A DNA stretch of 8,049 nt from DASYHS01 sp035998295 (GTDB lineage Bacteria; Pseudomonadota; Alphaproteobacteria; Azospirillales; Azospirillaceae). Each line of letters starts with the position of its first letter. The first letter of the stretch is position 1. The DNA lies in contig NZ_DASYHS010000256.1 of assembly GCF_035998295.1 (NCBI RefSeq), positions 1 through 8,049 on the forward strand, read 5' to 3'. This document shows, in pieces, positions 1-5,871 of the stretch. Both the position numbers and the translations under genes were made by a program. The notes beneath the pieces are model-generated. The model saw nothing but the letters and a program-made list of their open reading frames with translations, did not search any database and had not been told where the DNA came from.

Positions 1-2
1 CG

Positions 3-134
3 CGTGACCTGGCGCGCCACTACACGCTGTCGCCGGAGGACCTCGCGTCGGTCGCGCGCCGACGCGGCGAGCACAGTCGGCTCGGCCACGCGCTGATGCT
101 CCTCTACCTGCGCCACCCTGGGCGCCCGCTGCGG
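3..134 (+). mobile_element. Fragment of a Tn3-family transposase gene (DUF4158 region)
   Basis: This is the 5' part of the chimeric frame. It matches the DNA-binding N-terminal region of Tn3-type TnpA and stops abruptly after YLRHPGRPLR, where Tn3 proteins normally continue with another ~900 residues. None of that continuation is visible downstream of the IS5 part. The gene was therefore cut by a deletion or recombination and not simply interrupted by an insertion. It may continue to the left of the window. Confidence 0.65.
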
Positions 135-644
135 GCTGACGGCGAGTGGCTGGTCGAGAAGCATGGGACGAAGACGCGGCGCGGGTGGCGCAAGCTGCAT
201 CTCGCCACGGACGCCGACACCGGCCGGATCGTCGCGTCGGCGCTGACCGACAAGAATGCCGACGACAGCTCGCAGGTCGGCCCGCTCCTCGACCGGATCG
301 AAGGGCCGGTCGCATCCTTCACCGGCGATGGCGCCTATGACCGGGACGATGTCTACGCCGAGGTCGCGGCGCGCCATCACGAGGCGGCCGTCGTCGTCCC
401 GCCGCGCTCGGGTGCGGTGCTGGGCGACACCGCCGGGACCGCGCCCACGCAGCGCGACAGGCACATCGAGGCTATCGCCGAGCGCGCCCTGGTGGAGTCC
501 GACGTCTCGCGCTGGAAGCGCGTCATCGGCGACGGGCTGCGGTCGCAAACCAACGGACGCCAAGCGACCGAAGTGGCGATCGCCGCCGACGTCCTGAACC
601 GCATGCTGGACCTCGGACGTCCGGAGTACATCCGCATCGCGTGA
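3..644 (+). pseudogene. Chimeric transposase remnant: Tn3-family N-terminus fused in frame to IS5-family C-terminus
   Basis: One frame is open from the window edge to the TGA at 642-644. Its first ~44 codons (3 to ~134) read like the N-terminal DUF4158 region of Tn3-family transposases: the patterns HYTLSPEDL, ARRRGEHSRLG and YLRHPGRPLR match the usual 'LSPEDL...RRRGDHNRLGFA..LCYLRHPGR'. From about codon GEWLVEKHGTKTRR (141 on) it becomes an IS5-family DDE transposase and continues to the normal C-terminus (VLNRMLDLGRPEY.RIA). The second catalytic Asp lies in GDGAYD (codon 327-329) and the catalytic Glu in ALVESD (codon 495-497). The first Asp block (usually DSTG.K just before the GEWLVEKHG stretch) is missing, so the protein cannot be an active transposase. 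About 14-16 residues normally found between IAE and RALVE also seem deleted near 480-486. Family assignments come from remembered consensus patterns. That it is non-functional debris is inferred but very likely. Confidence 0.8.
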
Positions 645-700
645 CCCGAGACACGGGTGGAGTTCATTGCGCCGACGCCGCCGACCCATGCAACACGGTC
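135..700 (+). mobile_element. 5'-truncated IS5-family insertion sequence remnant with probable right end
   Basis: The element keeps roughly the last two thirds of an IS5-family transposase and ~55 bp of 3' non-coding DNA. The sequence ending CCCATGCAACACGG (685-698) resembles the right terminal repeats of this IS5 group, which typically contain an ATGCAACA-like or GTGCAACA-like core. The left inverted repeat and the transposase N-terminus have been lost, so the matching repeat cannot be checked here. The right boundary is therefore approximate. Confidence 0.6.
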
Positions 701-780
701 GCCGCGAGTAGAGGGCCGAAACACAAGCGACGAGCGCCACCACCGCCGACGGGCCGCCCTTCACGTGAGTGTCTATGCAA

Positions 781-809
781 AATTCGCATCAATGGGGGTT
801 ATCGGAATT
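781..809. promoter_or_regulatory. Candidate LysR-type operator: AATTC-N19-GAATT dyad
   Basis: Perfect 5-bp arms AATTC (781-785) and GAATT (805-809) are centred on 795. Inner bases also pair (A788-T802, T789-A801, A791-T799), giving an AT-nA-N7-Tn-AT core that contains the T-N11-A pattern of LysR-type sites (T789 to A801). It lies in the only AT-rich patch upstream of the operon, about 50 bp before the likely transcription start. That is a usual distance for activation by this regulator family. A LysR gene sits at the other end of the cluster, but its binding here is inference from position and symmetry only. Confidence 0.35.
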
Positions 810-812
810 GCT

Positions 813-840
813 TTGATATAAGTCGGAGGCACGCGATACG
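813..840 (+). promoter_or_regulatory. Candidate sigma-70-like promoter of the operon
   Basis: TTGATA (813-818) matches five of six bases of the -35 consensus. A 16-bp spacer leads to GATACG (835-840), a weak -10 element sharing only the central ATA. Transcription would start near 847. An alternative -10, TATAAG (817-822), has no recognisable -35 at the right distance. A weak -10 next to a dyad would fit an activator-dependent promoter. This is inferred from pattern alone. Confidence 0.3.
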
Positions 841-867
841 CTCTACCAGAGGACCGATGCCGAGGAT

Positions 868-889
868 TGGACACGCCTCTCCGTGTCCA
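868..889. repeat. Perfect 8-bp hairpin in operon leader
   Basis: TGGACACG (868-875) and CGTGTCCA (882-889) are exact reverse complements around the 6-nt loop CCTCTC. The structure lies ~95 nt before the lyase start codon and downstream of the candidate promoter. No T-run follows, so it is not a canonical intrinsic terminator. It could be an operator, an mRNA-stability element or the relic of an element end. Confidence 0.5.
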
Positions 890-984
890 CCGACGCCAGA
901 TCTCTTGGAGTGCTAGCCTTGTTTCCTCGAAACATTCCGCGACGCCCCCCCTTATCCCAGCTGCTGGCTCGGTGAGGTGACACC

Positions 985-2634
985 ATGCCAGTGACAGGTT
1001 CCCAACTCGTCGCCCAGGCCATGGCGCGGCAGGGCGTGGACACGTTCTTTTTCCTTATGGGCGCACCGATGCTCCAGGCGGAGCGGGCGTGCCTCGACGC
1101 GGGGATGCGAGGGATCGACGTGCGCCACGAGCAGGCGGCCGCCATGATGGCGCACGCCTACGCCCGAGTTAGCAACCGTCCCGGTGTATGCATGGCGTGC
1201 TCCGGTCCCGGTACCCTCAATCTGGGTACCGGTTTGGCCAACGCGCTGGTGGACTGCGCACCAGTGGTGGCGCTCGGCGGATCAAGTCCGGTGAACGAGT
1301 ACGGCCGCGGCGCATTCCAGGAGTTCGACCAGCTCGCGGCAATGCGCCCGCTCGTGAAGTGGGCGGAGCGCGTTTACGAGACACGGCGCGTGCCGGAGCT
1401 GATAGACATGGCCTTCCGGCAGGCGCTGTCCGGAAAGCCAGGGCCCGTCTACCTGGATCTGCCCGGCGACGTTCTGTTCGGGTCGGTCGACGAGGGCGAC
1501 GTGGTCTGGCCGCCGCAGCCGGGCGCGGCCACGGATCGCCCACGGCCGGCCGGCGACCCTCGACTGGTTGAGCGTGCCGTCGAGCTCCTCGCCGCCGCCG
1601 AGCGCCCGGTGGTGATCTCGGGGAGCGGCGTGCTGTGGTCGGACGCCTCGTCGGCCTTGGCGGCCTGGATCAACCGCACCGAGATGCCCTTCTACACAAC
1701 GCCGCAGGGGCGCGGCGTGGTACCGGAAGATCACGGCTCGGCATTCCCCAACGCACGTTCGACTGCGCTGCGCAATGCGGACGTCGTGCTGGTGATCGGC
1801 ACCCGGCTCAACTACGTCTTTGGGCACGGCAAGCCGCCACGCTTCAGCCCCACTGTGCGATTGATTCGCATCGACATTGATGCTGCCGAGATCGCCGCGG
1901 CGCCGCAGGTCGAGATCGGCATTGTCGGCGACGCGCGCACCGTCCTGGAACAGCTCTCGGAGGCGGCCGGCGATCGGATTACTGCGGCGCAGTACGCACC
2001 ATGGACCGACCACTTGCGGGCGATCGACCGGGAGAAGGCGCCGGCCGCGGAAGCGCAGCTTTCGACAGACCAGGAGCCGATCCATCCCCTGCGCCTATGC
2101 AAGGAAATTCGTGACTTCCTGCCGCGCGACGCGATCCTGACGGTCGATGGGCAGGAAATCCTGAACTACGGCCGGCAGACGATCCCGACCTACGTAGCCG
2201 GGCACCGCCTCAACTCAGGTCCGTTCGGGACCATGGGCGTGGGGTTACCCTTCGGCCTCGGCGCAAAGGCCGCGAAGCCGGACGCAACGGTCCTGGTGCT
2301 GCACGGCGACGGTTCGTTCGGGCTGAACGGGCTGGAGCTGGACACAGCGGTCCGCCACCGCCTGGCGGTCATCATCGTGATCAGTCTGAACGGCGGCTGG
2401 ACGGGGGACCCCAAGCGCGAAAAGCCCGGACGCGAGCTCGGCTACACCCGCTTCGACGAGATGGCGAAGGCCCTCGGCTGCGCCGGCGAGTACGTAGAAC
2501 GCGCCGAGGACATCCGCCCGGCGCTGGAGCGTGCGGCGCGGGCTGTCGCCGAGGGCCGGCCGGCCCTGGTCAATGTTGTCACGGACTGGAAGGCGCGCGC
2601 GCAGACCGTCCGGTTTTCCGCAAGTAGCACCTGA
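985..2634 (+). CDS. Thiamine-diphosphate-dependent lyase/decarboxylase, 2-hydroxyacyl-CoA lyase / oxalyl-CoA decarboxylase-like
   Basis: A 549-residue cytoplasmic enzyme of the acetolactate-synthase superfamily, usual length for the family. The three domains appear in order: N-terminal pyrimidine-binding domain (~1-165) with the cofactor-activating Glu49 in RHEQAA; central domain (~190-320); C-terminal diphosphate-binding domain (~365-545) with GDG at 441-443 and N469 as Mg/TPP ligands. GAFQEF followed by DQ, the IGTRLNYVFGHGKPPRF block and LNSGPFGTMGVGL resemble 2-hydroxyacyl-CoA lyases and oxalyl-CoA decarboxylases more than acetolactate synthases. Known members cleave 2-hydroxyacyl-CoA to formyl-CoA plus an aldehyde or ketone, or decarboxylate oxalyl-CoA. 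The loop after N469 reads GGWTGD where relatives have GIYxG, so the usual active-site Tyr is absent and the substrate may differ. GGTGAGGTGA (971-980) ends 4 nt before the ATG. The next gene starts 15 nt after the stop. The exact substrate cannot be read from sequence; generic annotation would be 'thiamine pyrophosphate-binding protein'. Confidence 0.88.
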   Translation: MPVTGSQLVAQAMARQGVDTFFFLMGAPMLQAERACLDAGMRGIDVRHEQAAAMMAHAYARVSNRPGVCMACSGPGTLNLGTGLANALVDCAPVVALGGSSPVNEYGRGAFQEFDQLAAMRPLVKWAERVYETRRVPELIDMAFRQALSGKPGPVYLDLPGDVLFGSVDEGDVVWPPQPGAATDRPRPAGDPRLVERAVELLAAAERPVVISGSGVLWSDASSALAAWINRTEMPFYTTPQGRGVVPEDHGSAFPNARSTALRNADVVLVIGTRLNYVFGHGKPPRFSPTVRLIRIDIDAAEIAAAPQVEIGIVGDARTVLEQLSEAAGDRITAAQYAPWTDHLRAIDREKAPAAEAQLSTDQEPIHPLRLCKEIRDFLPRDAILTVDGQEILNYGRQTIPTYVAGHRLNSGPFGTMGVGLPFGLGAKAAKPDATVLVLHGDGSFGLNGLELDTAVRHRLAVIIVISLNGGWTGDPKREKPGRELGYTRFDEMAKALGCAGEYVERAEDIRPALERAARAVAEGRPALVNVVTDWKARAQTVRFSASST

Positions 2635-2649
2635 GATGAGGGGGCAACC

Positions 2650-3654
2650 ATGGGGGGGGATGTAGGTGGGCCGGCACCGGCGGCGCTGAAGCGGCGCGTG
2701 CTGCTTGCCCTCCTCGCTGCGTCCGGCGGCGGCGCACAGGCCCACGCGGCGGAGGACTACCCGAGCCGGTCCGTGCGGATGGTCGTCGGCTTTCCCGCCG
2801 GCGGCAGCGTCGACATCGTCGCGCGGCTGGTCGGGCAGGAACTGTCCCAGGCGCTCGGCGAGGCCTTCGTGGTCGACAACCGCAGCGGCGCCAGTGGCGG
2901 CATCGGCACCGACCACGTCGCCAAGTCGGCGCCCGACGGCTACACCCTGCTCATGGGCAGCGCCGTGTCGCTCGCGGCGAATCCGAGTTTGTATAGCAGC
3001 CTGCCCTACGACCCGGCGCGGGACTTCGCCCCTGTATCTTTGGTGGCGCTGCAGCCGAACATGCTGGTGGTGCACCCTTCGCTGCCCGTGAGGTCGGTCG
3101 CCGAGCTCATCGCCCATGCCAAGGCGCATCCAGGTACACTGAACTATGGATCGTCTGGGATGGGATCGACGCAGCACCTCTCCGGAGAGATGTTCTGCCG
3201 CCAGACGGGCGTGCGCATGGTGCACGTACCCTACCGCGGCGGCGCACCGGCGCTCAGCGACCTGATCGCGGGACGCATCCAGCTCATGTTCGAGACCATC
3301 CCGACAGCGCTGCAGGCCGTCCGGGCGGGCCAGCTGCGGCCGCTCGCGGTGACGACCCTGCGGCGCTCCGCGTCGATCCCGGATCTGCCGACGATCGCCG
3401 AATCCGGGCTGCCGGAATTCCAGTCGCGCGGCTGGATCGGGCTCGTCGCGCCGGCGGAGACACCCGCCGCGATCGTCGACCTGCTGAACCGGCGCACGGT
3501 CGAGATCCTGCGCAAGCCGGAGGTCACGGCGCGCCTTGTCGATCTCGGGCTCGAGGTGGTGGCGAGCTCGCCCGCCGAGTTTCGCGACTTCATCCAAGCC
3601 GAGATCGCCAGCATCCGCGCGGTGGTCACGGCGGTGGGCGTGACTCTCGACTGA
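2650..3654 (+). CDS. Bug-family (TctC-like) periplasmic solute-binding protein, first paralogue
   Basis: A 334-residue extracytoplasmic receptor of the tripartite tricarboxylate transporter (TTT) type. Residues 1-~34 form a signal peptide: Lys-Arg-Arg at 14-16, a Leu/Ala-rich core, and cleavage likely after AHAA before EDYP. The Arg pair followed by VLL makes Tat export possible, but the twin-Arg motif is incomplete. The mature part has the family landmarks: VGFPAGGSVDIVARL (47-61), DNRSGASGGIG, APDGYTLLMG, LPYDPARDFAPVSL, VPYRGGAPAL, and the C-terminal SPAEFRDFI stretch. These proteins bind carboxylates such as citrate, aspartate or aromatic acids; the ligand here is unknown. GAGGGGG (2638-2644) precedes the ATG by 5 nt. 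The start codon runs into a G8 tract (2652-2659). The stop codon overlaps the start of the synthetase gene by one base, indicating translational coupling. No TctA or TctB membrane gene lies in the window. Confidence 0.92.
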   Translation: MGGDVGGPAPAALKRRVLLALLAASGGGAQAHAAEDYPSRSVRMVVGFPAGGSVDIVARLVGQELSQALGEAFVVDNRSGASGGIGTDHVAKSAPDGYTLLMGSAVSLAANPSLYSSLPYDPARDFAPVSLVALQPNMLVVHPSLPVRSVAELIAHAKAHPGTLNYGSSGMGSTQHLSGEMFCRQTGVRMVHVPYRGGAPALSDLIAGRIQLMFETIPTALQAVRAGQLRPLAVTTLRRSASIPDLPTIAESGLPEFQSRGWIGLVAPAETPAAIVDLLNRRTVEILRKPEVTARLVDLGLEVVASSPAEFRDFIQAEIASIRAVVTAVGVTLD

Positions 3655-5816
3655 TGACGCTGCTCCCGCACCGGAACACCGCTCCCATGGCAAGTTCGCT
3701 TCGCGCATTCCTGAAGCCGCGTACCGTCGCGATCATCGGCGCCTCGCGCGATCCGGCGAAGCGCGGCCATCGCGCCATCCAGGCCCTGCTCAACTCCCGC
3801 TTCGAAGGGCGGATAGTTCCAATAAATCCGAAGGAGCCCGAGATCCTGTCGCTGCCGTGTTTTCCGGACATTGCGGCGGTGCCCTTCGAGATCGACCTCG
3901 CGCTGGTCTGCACGCCCTCGCGCAGCACGCCCGAGGTGATTCGGGCCTGCGGCGAGAAGGGCGTCAAGGGCGCGGTGGTACTGGCCGGCGGCTTCGGCGA
4001 GGCAAGCCCAGAGGGTGCCGAACTCGAGGCTCGGACCGTCGAGGTGGCACGCCGCTACGGCGTGCGTCTGGTAGGACCCAACACCAACGGCATCTTCGAC
4101 GGCCACACGGGACTGAACCTCGTCGGCTGGCCCGGAGTCTACAGGGGCAGCCTCGGTGTCCTGTCCCAGTCGGGCAACGTCGCCATGTCGCTGATGACGA
4201 CCAGCATCCGCACCGAGCACGCCGGATTCACCACCTTCATCGGGGTCGGAAACGAGAGCGACATCCGGTTCGACGAGTACCTGCGCTTCTTTGGCGAAGA
4301 CGAGGCGACACGCGCCGTGATCGCCTACGTTGAGGGTTTCAAGGACGGCCGTGCCTTCCTGGACGCGGCGCGGGAGGTCACCCGGCGCAAGCCTGTGGTA
4401 CTCTATAAGGCCGGTCGGACGGGGCAGGGCCAAGGCGCCGCGCGATCTCATTCGGGGTCCCTGGCCGGGGACTATGCGGTCGGGAAGGGCGCGATGCGCC
4501 AAGCGGGCATTATCGTGCTGGAGCGGTCGGACGAGATGTTCCCGGTCGCCGACATGCTGTCCCGGCACGCCAGCCGTCCGGCCGCGCGGGTGGCCGTCCT
4601 GTCCGAGGGCGGTGGCGTGATCTCGCAGGCGGCGGATGCCCTGGCCGAGCGTGGCCTGAGCATGCCAGCGCTCGCCGCCGCCACCGAAGCGGCATTGAAG
4701 GCGATCACCCCGAACGCCACGCAGCTCTCCAACCCGATCGACGCCGGCGGAGCGACCGACCCGCATCCGCGCTACATCGCCGCGTCGAGCCGCGTGATCC
4801 TCGGTGATCCCTCGGTCGACGCGCTGCTCATCGTCGGCTTTTTCGGCGGCTACCAGGTGCGCTACGGTGCATCGGCCATCGCGGACGAGAATAAGGCCGC
4901 CCAGGAGCTCGTCGCCATGGCCGCCGAGGCCGGCAAGCCGGTTATCGTGCAGAGCCACTACGCCGACTTTCCGACCGAGGCGATCACCATCCTGCGCGAG
5001 GCGGGCATCCTGGTCGTGCGCTCCATCGAGATCGCCGCCGCCTGCCTAGCCGGGGTCGCGGAGTACCACTCGATCCTCCAACGCGCGCCAGCACCGGCGC
5101 GCGCACCGGCCGGGCCCGTTCCTGAGGTATGTGAGATCATCGCGGGAGCGCGGGCGGGCGGGCGCACAAGCCTTCTGGAGCCTGAGGCGCTTCGGTTGTT
5201 GGCGGCGGCTGGCATGCCGGTGCCGCCCCATGCGGTGCTGCGGTCGGTCGCGGACGTCGCTGAGCTAGGCAGCGATTTCAAGCGGGAGGAGGTGGCGCTC
5301 AAGGTCGTCTCGAAGGACATCCTGCACAAATCCGATGTCGGCGGCGTGCTGCTCGGCCTGCGCGGGGAGGCGGCGATCGCCGGGGGTATGGCGGCGGTGC
5401 TGGCCGAGGTGCGGCGGCGGCGGCCCGAGGCGGAGGTCGCCGGCGTGCTCGTTACCCCGATGGCCCGGCGCGGTGTCGAGGTCATCGTGGGCGTCACCAC
5501 CGATCCGCAGTACGGGCGCATCATGATGTTCGGCCTGGGCGGCGTCTTCGTGGAGGTGCTGAAGGACGTCGCCTTCCGTGCCCTGCCGCTCACACCGGCG
5601 GACGCGGCGGAGATGCTTGATGAGATCAAGGGACGGGCAATCCTGGACGGCGTCCGTGGCAAGCAGGGCGCCGATCGGAGGCAGATCGTCGATCTGATGC
5701 TGAGGCTGTCGGACATCGCCGTCGCCCATCCCGAGATCACCGAGATTGACCTCAATCCCGTGATCCTCCACGCGGAGGGCTACGCCATCGTGGATGCTCG
5801 CATGCTTCTCGCCTAA
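3654..5816 (+). CDS. Fused ADP-forming acyl-CoA synthetase (acetate-CoA ligase family), alpha-beta fusion
   Basis: A 720-residue cytoplasmic enzyme expected to make an acyl-CoA from a carboxylate, CoA and ATP, giving ADP and phosphate. Domain order: CoA-binding Rossmann domain (~16-140, GAS at 29-31); succinyl-CoA-synthetase-like CoA-ligase domains (~155-470) with SQSGN (171-175) and His266 in SHSGSLAGD as the likely phosphorylated His; then an ATP-grasp domain (~505-720) with K550, HK at 558-559, GG at 563-564, FGLGGV (626-631) and EIDLNP (697-702). Length fits fused alpha-beta synthetases; there is no acetyltransferase domain, so it is not a Pat-type protein acetylase. The start at 3654 shares its A with the TGA of the preceding gene. 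A second ATG at 3687 (Met12, MASSLRAFLKPR) fits the family N-terminus better and has a weak GGAA upstream; either may be used. Family members act on acetate, aromatic, dicarboxylic and hydroxy acids. Its place beside a 2-hydroxyacyl-CoA lyase-like gene suggests it activates that enzyme's substrate (inference). Confidence 0.9.
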   Translation: MTLLPHRNTAPMASSLRAFLKPRTVAIIGASRDPAKRGHRAIQALLNSRFEGRIVPINPKEPEILSLPCFPDIAAVPFEIDLALVCTPSRSTPEVIRACGEKGVKGAVVLAGGFGEASPEGAELEARTVEVARRYGVRLVGPNTNGIFDGHTGLNLVGWPGVYRGSLGVLSQSGNVAMSLMTTSIRTEHAGFTTFIGVGNESDIRFDEYLRFFGEDEATRAVIAYVEGFKDGRAFLDAAREVTRRKPVVLYKAGRTGQGQGAARSHSGSLAGDYAVGKGAMRQAGIIVLERSDEMFPVADMLSRHASRPAARVAVLSEGGGVISQAADALAERGLSMPALAAATEAALKAITPNATQLSNPIDAGGATDPHPRYIAASSRVILGDPSVDALLIVGFFGGYQVRYGASAIADENKAAQELVAMAAEAGKPVIVQSHYADFPTEAITILREAGILVVRSIEIAAACLAGVAEYHSILQRAPAPARAPAGPVPEVCEIIAGARAGGRTSLLEPEALRLLAAAGMPVPPHAVLRSVADVAELGSDFKREEVALKVVSKDILHKSDVGGVLLGLRGEAAIAGGMAAVLAEVRRRRPEAEVAGVLVTPMARRGVEVIVGVTTDPQYGRIMMFGLGGVFVEVLKDVAFRALPLTPADAAEMLDEIKGRAILDGVRGKQGADRRQIVDLMLRLSDIAVAHPEITEIDLNPVILHAEGYAIVDARMLLA

Positions 5817-5825
5817 CGGGCGGCC

Positions 5826-5848
5826 GACAGCGCGAATTTGGCGCCGTC
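5826..5848. repeat. Imperfect hairpin between synthetase and second Bug gene
   Basis: GACAGCGC (5826-5833) pairs with GCGCCGTC (5841-5848) except for one A-C mismatch, around a 7-nt AT-rich loop. It fills the only gap of more than 15 nt inside the operon (5817-5871) and is not followed by a T-run. It could mark an mRNA processing or attenuation point that sets the level of the downstream binding protein. This is a weak inference. Confidence 0.35.
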
Positions 5849-5861
5849 AGTCCCATCGAAT

Positions 5862-5865
5862 GGAG
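5862..5865 (+). promoter_or_regulatory. Ribosome-binding site that fixes the start of the second Bug gene
   Basis: GGAG ends 6 nt before the ATG at 5872. The longer reading from ATG 5794 would overlap the synthetase end and put ~26 charged, non-hydrophobic residues before the signal peptide. The ATG at 5860 overlaps the ribosome-binding site itself. The 5872 start gives a normal signal peptide. Confidence 0.7.
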
Positions 5866-5871
5866 ATCACC

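Larger units (their letters stand above)
645..984. other. Non-coding leader between mobile-element remnant and catabolic operon
   Basis: No coding frame here looks real: the longest plus-strand frame overlaps the transposase end and reads as a low-complexity Pro/Arg mixture. The left ~55 bp belong to the IS5 remnant. From ~770 to ~825 the base composition falls markedly in GC against the surroundings, and this patch holds the candidate dyad and promoter annotated separately. A hairpin lies at 868-889, a C7 run occurs near 945-951, and the ribosome-binding site of the lyase (GGTGAGGTGA, 971-980) closes the region. If transcription starts near 847, the untranslated leader is about 140 nt. Confidence 0.6.

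Noticed and set aside
644..658. Small hairpin ACCCG-N5-CGGGT right after the transposase stop as a terminator
   Set aside because: Stem of only five pairs and no T-run.
797..811. Sigma-54 promoter (GG-N10-GC) before the operon
   Set aside because: The GG and GC are separated by 11 bases, not 10, and the rest of the consensus is missing.
641..916. Plus-strand 91-codon frame in the leader
   Set aside because: Begins inside the transposase remnant and crosses the IS end, AT-rich patch and hairpin; no protein-like pattern.
985..2634. Identification as acetolactate synthase or glyoxylate carboligase
   Set aside because: Glyoxylate carboligase lacks the activating Glu present here (Glu49), and the GAFQEF, TRLN and PFGTMGVGL blocks fit the 2-hydroxyacyl-CoA lyase/oxalyl-CoA decarboxylase side better; there is no small regulatory subunit nearby.
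2245..3708. Long minus-strand frame (487 codons) antisense to the lyase end and first Bug gene
   Set aside because: Its translation is an Arg/His/Asp-rich mixture without domains, typical of antisense frames in GC-rich DNA, and the plus strand carries clearly recognised proteins.
3231..4958. Long minus-strand frame (575 codons) antisense to the first Bug and synthetase genes
   Set aside because: Same reason: compositionally odd, no family resemblance, and fully covered by a recognised synthetase on the other strand.
5794..5871. Longer start for the second Bug gene
   Set aside because: It would overlap the synthetase and put a charged stretch before the signal peptide, whereas ATG 5872 has a GGAG at proper spacing.
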